This document shows positions 29,365 to 40,119 of a stretch of DNA of 40,547 nt, piece after piece. A program made the position numbers and the translations under genes. The notes under the pieces were generated by a model. The model was not told the DNA's origin, did not search any database, and worked only from the letters and a program-made list of their open reading frames with translations. How positions within the stretch are numbered: position 1 is the first letter of the stretch; each line of letters opens with the position of its first letter. The stretch is from Clarireedia homoeocarpa (Eukaryota > Ascomycota > Leotiomycetes > Helotiales > Rutstroemiaceae). Location of the stretch: assembly GCA_001465935.1 (NCBI GenBank), contig LNKV01000095.1, positions 14,002 through 54,548 on the forward strand, given 5' to 3'.

Positions 29365-32155
29365 CTTCTACACAGCGGGACTGGCAGATTCACCCTCACC
29401 AAAGATTTTATTGGCGACGACCAAATTCCTCCTTACGATATACTGTCGCACACATGGGGACAGGACAATGAGGAAGTCACCTCTGAGGACATAGTAAACG
29501 GTACTGGCGAGGTCAAGCCTGGCTATGAGAAAATCCGATTCTGTGGAGAACAGGCTAGACAATATGGTCTGTGCTAAGGTTACTTTTGGATCGACACTTG
29601 CTATATCAATAAGAGCAACAATACTGAACTCTCACGATCTATCAACTCTATGTTTCGCTGGTACCGCAACGCAACTCAATGTTATGTTTATTTGTCGGAC
29701 GCCTCAAAGTATTCTGTCAGCGATAATCACAAGTGTACTCCGCGGCTGTGGGAATCGAATTTCCGGAAAAGCAGATGGTTCACTTGGGGCTGGACGCTCC
29801 AAGAGCTTCTTGCTCCGGCATCGGCCAAATTCTTCTCTCGAGAACGTAAGCGACTTGGCGACAAGAGTTTTTTAAGGACACAAATTTGAGAAATAACCAA
29901 TATTCCTCATACAGCCCTTCAAGGACATCTGTTGTCTCAATTTAGCGTCGAAGAGCGATTGCGGTGGATACAACACCGCCAGACCAAGCTGGGAGAAGAT
30001 AAAGCGTACGCTTTACTAGGTATTTTCGATGTCTATATACTTGCTATCTACGGCGAAAGACTTGCAAGTGCGGACACTCGGCTCCTGGACTAGTTCCACA
30101 AGACGCAGAAATGTATCAAAGACTTACCACTTTCTGATCCCCGCGATGACAAGAAGCGTATTGAGGATAACAAGGGTGGTTTACTAGAGGACTTATACAA
30201 CTGGATCCTAGGAAACGCCGACTTTTGACAATGGCGCAGCAACCACAAAGATGGCTGCTTTGGATCAAGGGCGACCCTGGCAAGGGCAAGACGATGCTAC
30301 TCTGCGGAATTATCAACGAGCTAAAGAGGTCCAAAGCTAAGTCGGTTCTTCTATCGTACTTCTTCTGCCAGGCCAGTGACTCCCGGATTAACTATGCCAC
30401 AGCAGTGTTACGGGGTATGATCTATTTGCTTGTTGATCATCAGCCGTCTCTCATCTCACATCTATGGGCGAAGTACGACCAGCCTGTTAAAATACTCGTT
30501 GAGGATACAAATGGGTTGCATTATCCGAGATCTTCACTAATATTCTGCAAGACCCGAGCTTAGATAATGTATAATTAATCGTCGATGCGCTCCGCGAATG
30601 CGTAACAGACTTGCCAGATTTGATGGGCTTCATCGTGCAGACTTCGTCAGTATCTCCTCGTATTTAGTGGATTGTCTCTAGCCGCAACTGGTCAAATATC
30701 GAGAAGGCTCTCGATACTGCAACGTAGAAGCTAAAGCTTTGTCTGAGCTTAATGAAAAACTGTCTCTGCTGCTGTTGAGACATTTATCCAACTCAAGGTG
30801 GAGTGGCTAGTAACGCGAAACAAATACAGCAACGATACACAAGAAGTTATCCAGCAGCATTTAACGCTAAACGCAACCGAGACTTTTCTGTGGGTGTCTT
30901 TGGTCTGCCAAGAGCTTGAGGTTGTGGAAATTTATGACGTGTCGGATGTACTCAAAGAAATGCCGCCTAGGTTGGAACCGCTTTACAATCGGATGATGAA
31001 GCAAATTCAACCGCTGAAGCGAAACGATCCTAAACTCTGTCATCTAATCCTTTCCACTATGACTCTCACATATCGCCCACTCCACCTTCTCGACTTAGGG
31101 GCCCTCTCCGGTCTCCCTGAGCAATTCTCTAACGATCCTTATAATATGAAAAAGGTTATTAACAAATGCGGCTCATTTTTCTCACTATTCGAGATGGTAT
31201 AATCTATTTTATACATGAATATGCGAAAGAATATTTACTTATAGATACATATAACGAAATTTTTACATCTGAACGTGAAGAATGCCAGAATAATACCTTC
31301 TCGATATCGCTATAAGTTATGTCTAGTGTACTACAGCGTGATATCTATAGCCTACGCGCTCCCAGAATCAATATCGACCAAGTCAAACCGCCTGTTCCAG
31401 ATCCACTAGCTACAGTACGGTACTCCTGTCTCTATTGAGTTGATCATCTCCTCGAGTGTGATACTGGAGAGATTATTCATAATAACCTTAAGGACAGTGG
31501 CCCAGTGCACAAGTTTTTATGTCAGAGCTTTCTTTGCTAGTTTGAAGCGCTTAGTCTAATGAGAAGCTTTTCAAATGGTATAGTAATGATTAGAAAGCTC
31601 GAGGACTGGGTACAGGTAAGTTTCTATGTTACCTTAAGCAACTTTTTAAGATATAGTTAAAGAACTGTAGCCAGTTTAGTAAGACCAATGAATTAAAGTC
31701 CCAATCTATATGCATTTGTACATGATGCAAATAGGTTTGCCCTATACAGCCGATTATTTATTGAGCAGACGCACCTTCAATCGTATTGTTCGGCCCTTGT
31801 CTTCGCCCCAGAAAAGAGTATTGTCCGAACAACATTTGACAATTGTATTCCGCTTTGGGTCCAGAAAAATCCCAGAGTAGGACTATATTGGAATGCAATG
31901 TCACAGACGCTGGAGGGCCATACGGACTCGGTCAACTCAGTCGCTTTCTTGCCGAATGGCAACCAGGTAGTATCTGAATCTTATGATCAGACAGTACAGT
32001 TCTGACACGCAGCAACAGGACAGCAGATCTTGCCACCACTCAAGGGCCATACGAGCGGAGTCGACTTGGTTGCTTTTTCGCCTGACAGGAATCAGGTGGT
32101 GTCTGAATCAGATGATCAGATGCTACCACATAATATAGCTGTATCAAATGATTAG
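29365..32155 (+). pseudogene. HET-NACHT-WD40 (HNWD, NLR-type) pseudogene
   Basis: Broken frames give all three domains in order. HET: IPPYDILSHTWGQD (from about 29428), KPGYEKIRFCGEQARQYGL, FWIDTCYINKSNN, MFRWYRNATQCYVYLSDASK, FRKSRWFTWGWTLQELLAPA, then SQFSVEERLRWIQHRQTKLG and EDKAYALLGIFDVY. NACHT: RWLLWIKGDPGKGKTMLLCG with the Walker A GDPGKGKT (about 30268), Walker B-like IVDALREC (about 30570), then TETFLWVSLVCQELEVVEIY and LEPLYNRMMKQIQPLKR. WD40: LEGHTDSVNSVAFLPNGNQV and LKGHTSGVDLVAFSPDRNQV (31910-32110). Family role: NLR-like receptors that trigger fungal heterokaryon-incompatibility cell death. Many stops and frameshifts; an intron-like GTAAGT at 31615. Only two WD repeats remain, fewer than in functional relatives such as HET-E. 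Confidence 0.9.
31905..32150 (+). repeat. Two WD40 repeats of the HNWD pseudogene
   Basis: Two consecutive units of about 126 nt beginning LEGHTDSV and LKGHTSGV. The shared words GNQVVSESYDQ and RNQVVSESDDQ show the close similarity usual for HNWD repeats. In the first, TGA replaces the Trp expected in QFWHAATG. The second decays after SDDQ. Confidence 0.85.
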
Positions 32156-33231
32156 ATCACAGAAAATGGTATAAATGTTCCCTAGCTACCTACTAACTAT
32201 CGCACAACAGTTATCGCTATTCGTCGTGGATTTGTCGTTCTGGCGCAATCCTCTGGGAGAATTTCATTTTTTGGATTTACGTATACACCAAAGTTTCTGT
32301 AATATGTATAAATATAAGTTATTAATGATATATTTCCTCATTTTCTTATAATATCCTCTTATTATATCTTCTTTTTATTTTATTCCAATTTCATAGAGGG
32401 TTTTAGGAAGTTCTTACCTTTATAGTAGTTTAAATTGCCACTCAGTCTCTAGTATCTTCCAGAATTATTAGGCGCCAGATCTTAGTACATCTAAATACAA
32501 CTACTGTCGTATTTGAAGAAACGGATAGAACAAGCTAGAAGCAGCTATAATAAGGTGATCACTGTGTATGAATTACTTGTAGAAGTTTTTCTACAATATA
32601 GCACTCTAAAAATTTAAAGTAATATGAAAACACTATCAGCTGGCACTGCTACTATATATACATACTACCTGACTATACCACCGCTTATATCGAACGGGTG
32701 CAGGAAATTAGAGTATATAAAACGAAGAGCGGCAGCCTCTAACCTCAGGCTACCAATGATGATACAGGAACAACAAACTAGAATCATTCTAGTGCTAAAA
32801 AAGTGTGGCGTACATAAACCTGAAGAGAGTGTAGAAAGAGGACACCGGAATCGAAGCTTACTGTACCTGTTTACTTACTGAGTACTTAGTACTTCTTCAC
32901 TGTATGCATTATATGTAATATAATATAAATAGAAGCTAAGTTTAGATTGAGATAAATTATACCGAACCATCTCTCGTTTAAATGTAGCTCTAAGACAGTT
33001 TGAAAATAAAACCAAAAATATTTCCACGACCTGCATACCAAAAGTAACAACCCCGTTGTATAATCCATAAGTCTTCTTTCACAGTCCATCCAACCACCTC
33101 AAAGCTAGAAAGGAAGAAAGAAACGAATAAAGAAACAGATAAATATTCTCAAAATCAGAGAAAATTTTCCCGTTTTGCTTATCGGATTGAACCTTCAAAG
33201 TTCCACTGAAACACCCTCCTACCCACACACC
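32156..33231. other. Non-coding, AT-rich, with a short frame
   Basis: Contains an 85-codon frame at 32624-32881 (MKTLSAGTATIYTYYLTIPP...) without recognisable domain, probably chance. 33,080-33,231 directly precedes a small gene; an A-rich stretch at 33,108-33,170 and CCACTGAAACACCC precede its ATG. Confidence 0.4.
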
Positions 33232-33459
33232 ATGTCTCCTAACCCCAATCCAAACAGCCTCACCAACACAACCATAGGAAACAACTCATCTGGCTTCGAC
33301 AGCTCCGGGCAACCTACCGAATCCCAACAGATCCCCACGCTCACATACGAGGACTGTCATCGCCAGCGAGAGCAGCAGTCACCGGGAAACGCAATCAAGC
33401 ATACGCTGACGAATTTAAAAAATGGGATTAAGGGATTGTTTGGGAAAGGTAGAGAATGA
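33232..33459 (+). CDS. Small polar protein, 75 residues
   Basis: ATG 33232 stands in CACCATGTC, a strong fungal start context. The 228-nt frame (76 codons with stop TGA) encodes a disordered Asn/Pro/Ser/Gln-rich N-terminus and ends IKHTLTNLKNGIKGLFGKG plus RE, a short amphipathic, glycine-lysine tail. No domain is recognised. Codon use is more GC-rich than the surroundings (many C-ending codons), unlike nearby decayed DNA, which favours a live gene. Confidence 0.6.
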   Translation: MSPNPNPNSLTNTTIGNNSSGFDSSGQPTESQQIPTLTYEDCHRQREQQSPGNAIKHTLTNLKNGIKGLFGKGRE

Positions 33460-33659
33460 ATGAAGTGAGAGGGAGCTGAGGGTGAGAGGGAAACGAAAAG
33501 GGAGATAGGTGAATGGATAGATAGAAAGGGGAAAAGGCAGGGCTGCGTTGATATTCTAAGAGTTGGTGTTCTTGATGGGCGGTAAAGAGATATTCATCTA
33601 GATACAAGTCATTGCATGCATGATGAAGCAATGAGGATGGTCATCAGCCAAGAATGAAC

Positions 33660-33960
33660 TTTCAGCGACGCCTACTTTCAGCGACGCCTACTTGGTGATT
33701 TGGATAAATACTTGCGGTTACCTCACGATTTACGTTATTTTGCTGGGCCTTGGTGAAACAATTGGTATTGGTGTCATTAAGTCTATGCTGGCACGAATAG
33801 ATTAATAAGTATACCGGATTCCTTTTGCAAATAGCTCTTAGTTCATACTTCTATGTTGGTGCAGGTTTTCAATATATATGGTTTTACGTGCCCTCGTGCA
33901 AATTCAGAGATATTCTGTTCAATGCTAAAACATGACAAATGCCTATGACTTCCTTCTTCG
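33660..33960 (+). pseudogene. Diverged copy of the 3' part of the 14-kb membrane-protein remnant
   Basis: Shared landmarks in the same order: TTGGTATTGGTGT (33767 here, 14560 there), then TATATGGTTTTACGTGCCCT and CGTGCAAATTCAGAGATATT (33873 on), against ATATGGTTTTCCCTATACCC and TGTGCAAATGCACAGATTTA (14617 on). No open frame remains. A small tandem duplication, TTTCAGCGACGCCTAC, lies at 33660-33690. Confidence 0.5.
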
Positions 33961-35209
33961 TACTACTAGTGAAGCTTACCACTTCCATTTTTGCTCTAAA
34001 AATCTAGATATCTTCCCACGCAAATGGTACATCAAGACGCTTAGGAGATCAGGTGAATAGTTACATGCTGCAACGAATCACCACAGCAACATTCCTATTT
34101 TGGAAATTGAAGATTATTCACCTAAAAAATGTTGATAACAGCTTAATAACGTTGAGGCAGTATTTTGCGAAGACTCTGGATACAAGTGGGATAAGCGTGA
34201 AGAGGATGAAAAGAATGAAAAGAGTCCAGATGACACCAACTTTGCAGAGATAGATAGCCTTTTGATGTGTTCACCGCTGCACTGAGTCGAAGCGTGATGG
34301 ATATATGTTGTGTATATCGATTGAACCATATATGGCCTGAAGCTTCCCAGATCCAAACGTATTTTTCAAAATCAGCGATAAATAGAACAAATATCTAACA
34401 AAACAAGCCAAAAGGTTTGTGAGATCTGATTCGTAATCGAGAGAGAAGTAGAGGTCCGTGGAGATTGCGGGTAGGGAACCTCTCTAGATAATCTAGCTGA
34501 TTCTCTATCTCCGATCGTTGTTATCTTCCGCAGCCGATGTACTATTATACCTGAGGGAGAATTCTCCCTGGCAAGGTCTTCGTTTTCGGGTCCCAAATTC
34601 AACCCTTGTGCAAACGAAAGACTGCTAGTGTTATGCAGGATGCAAGCTAACGAGCCCTCTTCGTGCAATTTAACAACTTACAGTTATCGCATACCGGATC
34701 TTGCAATTTTCATAGCCAAAATCTTGCAGTTTTCGCGTACTAGATCTTGCAATCTTACTTCAAAAAATCCAGCAATTGCGGCATCCTACATCTTGCAAGC
34801 ATCGTATTATGATTGTTACATTCAACAGTCTCTGCGTATCTCACATTATCGTATCGCTTACACTGCAATATCGGTATATACAATTCATGCAAATTGTCCT
34901 TTGTTGACCATCGCAATTGTTGTTTTATATCTCCCAATTATTGTTCTATCGTATGCAAATCTTGTATATTACCTATCAAAGATATTTTAGTTTTCCTGTT
35001 TTACATCTTACAACAATTGTATGACCATTCTTACATTTCGTACATCTTCATATGACCACTACCGAATCGCTAAGATTGATTATTATCTCAACAATGCTGC
35101 CTAACAGCAGTGGTTGAGTAGCAGCTTGGAACACTCATTTAGAGGGTAAGTAAATAAATGAATCCAAAAATGAGAATACGTGACACACAGCTAATAACAT
35201 TTTTCATTA
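33961..35209. other. Repeat-scarred region without genes
   Basis: Frames at 34,053-34,668 and 34,628-35,055 lack domains. Between 34,690 and 34,800 the word ATCTTGCA recurs five times at irregular spacing (for example GGATCTTGCAATTTTC, AAATCTTGCAGTTTTCGC, AGATCTTGCAATCTTAC, ACATCTTGCAAGC), an eroded short tandem repeat. Confidence 0.45.
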
Positions 35210-35469
35210 TCATTCTTCGATATTCCAGAGGCACAGCAGGTTTATAGGCTTAAAGACTTCAATTATAGGGTACTCGATGCTTGACTTAATAGACTTGTTC
35301 ATTGATGATAGCTGTCTACAGTGGGAAGGACTAGGTGTATTTATAGGCCTGTTTGCCACAGGCGTTGTAAACCTGAAGTCATAGGCTTTATAAGCCTAAT
35401 CGATCACTACGACGTTCAGTTTAGGTGGTGAGCACCTGCCCCACCTACCCCACTTCAGTGGTTTCAATA
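35210..35469 (-). mobile_element. LTR copy B (same family as 20.49-20.87 kb), probably incomplete
   Basis: The minus strand from 35469 reads TATTGAAACCACTGAAGTGG, GGTAGGTGGGGCAGGTG, then GATCGATTAGGCTTATAAAG and CCTATAAATACACCTAGTCC (TATA-like). CTGTGCCTCTGG at about 35230 also matches copy C. The TG start is mutated to TA. The far end is not clear, and no target duplication could be found. Confidence 0.8.
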
Positions 35470-35910
35470 GAATTTATACACAGTAAATGAATGTTGCAGC
35501 TTGAGGTTTGTGACAGAAACGTATATTGTACATCAAGGCCAACTCCGTCAAAAGATTGAGCTCGCCAGCCCGTCTCGAATATCATCCCAGAGATATCTGA
35601 ACAACATTCATTCAATGCTCTTTTCTTCATCTGCGAGATAAAGCCCGTTCTAATCATGTCTTTCCCAAGATGGATTGTTGAATCGTGATTGAAGAACAAC
35701 CTGCAACTATCCTAAATATATTTCCAAGTGGAGCAGATCCATGTACAATTGAATCCTTGCCCATTATTATTTAAAGTTTCTTGACACTGAAAGTATGCCT
35801 GGATAACCCATACCGCCATAAGCAGGCCAACGGCAAGTAGGAAGATTCCAGCCAGTGCGGTTTCCACCCATTTGTAATTGATCAAGGCTTGACGGTTAAG
35901 CTGGAACTCT
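35470..35910 (-). pseudogene. Membrane-protein C-terminal fragment
   Basis: On the minus strand (35897-35713) a frame reads NRQALINYKWVETALAGIFL and LAVGLLMAVWVIQAYFQC, one strong membrane helix, then a polar tail to TAG. A second frame (35699-35445) follows after the stop. It resembles the style of the remnant at 14 kb (aromatic helix near the C-terminus), but I cannot prove homology. No start or upstream exons were found. Confidence 0.35.
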
Positions 35911-36347
35911 CGCTAAGAATTGAATTAGTTCTTTTCAAGGTAGAGGTGAAGAAGGGGGGTAGCGGTAGGGGGATTATAGGTCACTTATGGCCTCTTCAAT
36001 GGCCTCTGAAAATTCAAAAGTTACCATTATCCCCTGGAAATTGTAAATGGCCTCAGGATCTGAGCTGCTCCAAATGGTAGTATTAGAAACCATCGTGTAT
36101 ATGCAGATAAAAATGAAAAGACTTTGGTGTGTAGGTAGATAGACTAGAGATCGGAGAGATGAGAGGTTGTGGTGAAGTGTGCGAACAACAAAGCGAGATG
36201 TCTCGTTTCCTTATATATAATTGAAATGGATCGCTCTCCCTCCCCAAAGAGCCTGTACAAGTCATAGCATAGTTTTAGTCTCCGAGCATATTTGAATGCC
36301 CTCATTTTCACAATAAGCTCAGCCATTCACTTCAGATGATAATATAA

Positions 36348-37212
36348 TTAAGACTTTGCCGGCTTCTTATTTTGCTTTTTCACTTTATAGGTGTAGTTTA
36401 ATCGATCCAACGCCTGTGCCATCTCTACCCCCCATGGAAACAATGAGCAAAGATACTCTTCAATCCCTCCTAGCCTGTTTCCCATAATATCTCGTTGAAA
36501 TATAGCTTCTTCAAGCTGAGCAGATATACTAAGAACCTTGTCTTGAAGACTATCAATATGAGTGGTTATATCTGTCTTATCACTATAGTATTGTGTGAGC
36601 GAAATATTTGTAAATAAATAGATAGAGTCTTTGATACCTTTCTTGAAGTGTCCGAACTGTGTCTTTGAGTTGATCAATTTCAAAACGCAATAGTGCCGTC
36701 TCATCTTTTTGGTTAGCCTCCACTGTGGTCACACAACCAGGAATATCATATGAATCAAATGGATTTGTCATAGATAATTCTGTGATTTGAGGAAATGGAA
36801 GATGAGACAGATCCGATTGGAAAAAGGAAAATGAATCGGGATGAACGAATGGTGGAATTGCTGGCTGTATAAGATCCGAGTGATCTGAGGTGAAAGATTG
36901 AAGAGAGTTGAAATCACAAGAAAGAGATTGCTGAGAGTGGTCCGGCTCATTGATATTTTTATAATATGATATGTCTAATGGCAGTGTGCTCTTGCAGACT
37001 GTAGTCATATCCGGTAAGTTTGAAGGAAATACAACATATTGCTTACAATCAAGACATTTAAAAACACGATAGGCAACCACAGGTTGTTCTCTATACGTGT
37101 CTTGAGAATTGATCTGAGGTGCGAGGTCCGACATACCTGGGGGAAGTTGTTGGAGATTGTTGCACGGCAAGACAGGGTAAGTTTTACTATTTCTGCTACA
37201 ATCTTCAATCAT
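36348..37212 (-). CDS. Coiled-coil protein of unknown function, two exons
   Basis: ATG 37212. Exon 1 is 37212-36638 and exon 2 is 36582-36348, for 810 nt in total, 269 residues plus stop. The 55-nt intron 36637-36583 (GTATCA...ACTATAG) keeps phase and fuses LKDTVRTLQE to SDKTDITTHIDSLQDK into one heptad-like helix, which supports the model. N-terminal part: polar, with one CxxC pair in FKCLDCKQYVVF, then a Ser/Pro/Phe-rich segment. C-terminal part: coiled coil, IEEYLCSLFPWGVEMAQALD, and a basic tail KVKKQNKKPAKS. The family is not recognised. It is divergently arranged with the gene at 37401, with 188 bp between the two ATGs. Confidence 0.7.
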
Positions 37213-37400
37213 ATCACTACTTATAATAGTTAATATTCAGCAGTTGGTCAGCAGACGAAACGAAGTCGTATTTGGATCTAATTTTGAGGTGGTAGGGTTA
37301 TGCTATTTTTAAACACCGGGTAGTGCAACGCTATACAGCTATAAATTCTCATTATGGAGATGATGTGAAGCATACTTTACTATTACGTTCTGCAAGCAAA
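37213..37400. promoter_or_regulatory. Shared divergent promoter region
   Basis: 188 bp between two outward-pointing ATGs. Contains TATCACTACTTATAATAG (37211-37228), TATA-like for the leftward gene, and CTATTTTTAAACACCGG (37303-37319) for the rightward gene. A promoter role is inferred from position only. Confidence 0.4.
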
Positions 37401-37967
37401 ATGTCCTCTCACAACTGCTCCGATGGTAGTTCAGTCGAGATCTGCCTATCTTCTCCTTCTACACTAGGCAATTCGGACTGTTATAAGAGCGATGAGGATT
37501 TAGAGGACATCTACGCAAAGTATTATATTGCAAATAAACGGTTATCATCTATGGAAAATGAAATCGCTGAGCTGAGGACTACAATTAAAAACCACGCTAT
37601 GACTCTTCAGAACGAAAGACAGATTCGAGAGATATATCAGCTGGCCTTACTTGACGAGCAAATTCGACACAGTGAATGCCGTGCAGATTATTTAAGGCTC
37701 CCCACTTATCCATATTCTCAGGCAAAACGCGGTGATGAAGAAACAACTGATAGGAGCCAAACAGAGCATCTTCTCACAGTGATAGGGCAATTGAAAATGA
37801 AAATACAGACTATGAAGGAGCAACACTCAGGAGCCCTCTGTGTCGCGGCTGATCACATTATTCGTACTGAAAGAGCCTTGGAGCGAGTGCAGATAACATA
37901 TCCTGCGAATCAAAATCCTGTCAGTAACAAGGTGGATGCACACAATTTTAGTGTAATTTTAGATTAG
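37401..37967 (+). CDS. Coiled-coil protein of unknown function, single exon
   Basis: I chose ATG 37401 (context GCAAAATGTC); the frame is open upstream to 37323 but has no ATG there. 188 residues. An acidic, Ser/Cys-rich head (SSHNCSDGSSVEICLSSPST; SDEDLEDIYAKYY) is followed by two coiled-coil stretches (ANKRLSSMENEIAELRTTIK; HLLTVIGQLKMKIQTMKEQH), and the protein ends NFSVILD. No membrane segment or known domain. Its features and those of the divergent neighbour (short, Ser-rich head plus coiled coil) suggest partners, but that is inference. Confidence 0.65.
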   Translation: MSSHNCSDGSSVEICLSSPSTLGNSDCYKSDEDLEDIYAKYYIANKRLSSMENEIAELRTTIKNHAMTLQNERQIREIYQLALLDEQIRHSECRADYLRLPTYPYSQAKRGDEETTDRSQTEHLLTVIGQLKMKIQTMKEQHSGALCVAADHIIRTERALERVQITYPANQNPVSNKVDAHNFSVILD

Positions 37968-38217
37968 TAAGATGAGACTTAAAGCTAAATCGTTTTCACT
38001 GTGTTGTACCTTTGATTTCTTGAATTCTGTAACATTTTCCGAGAGTACAGTATATGTATTGGACGTGATATTATTGTGCATTCAATATGTATGGGTGCAC
38101 CATAGTAAAATTATGCATTTCGATGTACGGATATAAAATGTGGGACGACGGTCAGATAGCAATACTTGAAGATTTGCCAGTTTCCTTAGAAAAATCCTAA
38201 AACAATAAAGGGATTTA

Positions 38218-38419
38218 CTTTAGTTACAGGCCAAATAAATCCAAACACTGGGTCCAGAAACCTTCTAGCACCTTGCTTAATACAGTAGCATTATGGGCAA
38301 ATATATAGCATTTATATTTCAGATCAGTCTTGTTTTCTGGTGTCTTCTACTTAAATAGTATGAATTAATACAAGTGATAAAGAACCCAGTGTTTGGATCT
38401 ATTTGGCCAGTAACTAAAG
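38218..38419. mobile_element. 202-bp MITE with Tc1-element ends
   Basis: Ends: CTTTAGTTACAGGCCAAATA at 38218 and, on the minus strand from 38419, CTTTAGTTACTGGCCAAATA. Both continue to CCAAACACTGGGT. TA duplications are at 38216-38217 and 38420-38421. The TIRs match the Tc1-like element at 26585-27861, so this is a non-autonomous derivative or relative that its transposase could have moved. Confidence 0.93.
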
Positions 38420-38422
38420 TAG

Positions 38423-38737
38423 ATGGATTTACAGGGTGCTAATCGTGCCAACTCCAACCTAAATCGGGCCAACGAAGACGAAATTCTCTACCTATACGTT
38501 ATGCTGGCTACGAACCTTTATCTAATGCAGAGCCAAAGAGAATATGCAGCGATATGCATTCGATGGATACGATTTTTAACGATAATATTACGTCACGCAA
38601 GAGAAGACGGATCCTTTTTGAGGCTATTTCATAGTCTTATAGTATACGTGACCACGTTGTCGGTGTACGTCGCGACGTATACTGCAACCTCAACTACAAC
38701 ACTACGCCTACGACTCCTCTTGAAAAGAACGCAGTAG
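38423..38737 (+). CDS. Short ORF starting beside the MITE
   Basis: ATG 38423 lies two bases past the MITE's TA duplication. 104 residues: polar start (MDLQGANRANSNLNRANEDE), then hydrophobic and basic stretches (YLYVMLATNLYLMQSQREYA). No domain is recognised. It may be chance or a decayed transposase N-terminus. The MITE could supply upstream sequence. Confidence 0.25.
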   Translation: MDLQGANRANSNLNRANEDEILYLYVMLATNLYLMQSQREYAAICIRWIRFLTIILRHAREDGSFLRLFHSLIVYVTTLSVYVATYTATSTTTLRLRLLLKRTQ

Positions 38738-40119
38738 AAAGACGGCGGCTAGCATACTCCATGTACATGCACTTGGATATGCTGTGATGTGAAACAGCTG
38801 GCACATTACCCGGATCTTTCACACACTCACACAGCCCTGCTCGGCAAAGACACTCGCATGTCATTCATCCATCCATCCTCCTGTGAATCGAAATCAACCT
38901 GCTGCATGAAGTACTTCAGCGGATGATGGTGGGGAGGAGTACCAGACTATACTGGTCGGAGGAAGCGGATACTTTCTGTTTACAATAAAAATAACATAAA
39001 ACAAACAAGTAAATTATACTCAATTATAAAAACAACGAAAAAAATACGAAACAACAACTAATAACTAACTTCTAACAAATAACATAAACAATCGAAACAT
39101 ACCTTGATCAACCAGAACTTCCAAAACTCCTACATCACTTTAACTCTCGGCAGTCGAACATATTTAAATAATACAGCAATAAACAAAAATCTCTCCAATA
39201 ACATATCGTATACCTAGTACGATTTCAATGATAATATTTGTGAGAACACTTTTGAGTACACAAAGAACCTTCATCACATATAATCAAAGGTAAACAAACC
39301 TTGTCCACATTCCAATGACTTGCTATGGTCTTCAGCCGCCACTGTGAGATACAACTGCCTCCCCCCTATCATCAAACATCTATAATCGATCACAATATGC
39401 CATCCAGTGTCATAGAACATCCCCGATGAATAACTAATAACACGCTCTATGCGCTCACGACCGGAAATCCTGTCACAACTCACGATCAACACTTCGAGCT
39501 CCACATGCCCCTCCGGGCACAATCTCACCATGTCAATGCCATTTCCCATTCTTACCACTACCTTCCACACCATCGCACCGCCAACGTAGTCCCAAAAGCT
39601 ATCGCGAAAAAAACATAAAAATTCCTCAAAACCGGACCTACCATCAGAAACACTACCAGTCGAGGCTCCGCACCCACCTGATCAACGAGTAGTCGTGGTC
39701 ACTTGTCTGTGACACTGCCGTAACATCATTGTAAACACAACACCGTCGTATGACTCTAACGAACGATACCTTGATTCCATTAAGAATTGAGTGTGCTGCC
39801 GTGCCGATCAAAATAAAACCTTACAAATACTCGACAACGAGACTAACTCTTTCATAGTCAAAAAGGGACATAAGCATGCCTACCAATTTGATATGAAGAC
39901 CAGTTCAGTGGACTCATGCACTGCTATCATATTGATGCTAATCACCACACCAACCAAATGGTGAAAATGAATAGAAGGGAAAGTAACTTCAATCGATATG
40001 GGCATTGCCCACATATATATAATGACTTACTATAACTCGCTTATCGAAATGAATTAGTGCAAAACACAGCCTAATACGTCATCTACGCACATGAAAACGT
40101 TGGGTTCCCCCTTTATTCC
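38738..40119. other. Distal region without supported genes
   Basis: A minus-strand frame at 39573-39274 (ATG; MVWKVVVRMGNGIDMVRLCP..., ending LFTFDYM) is the only one of note and has no known domain. 38,985-39,090 is A-rich, low in complexity, with AACAAATAACATAAAC-like words. 39,574-40,119 shows nothing recognised. Confidence 0.4.

Noticed and set aside
34690..34800. CTTGCAA repeats as a CRISPR-like or satellite array
   Set aside because: Spacing and flanks are irregular; I treat them as an eroded short repeat.
37323..37400. Upstream start for the 37.4-kb coiled-coil gene
   Set aside because: The frame is open but its first codon is GTG; the first ATG is at 37401 in a good context.
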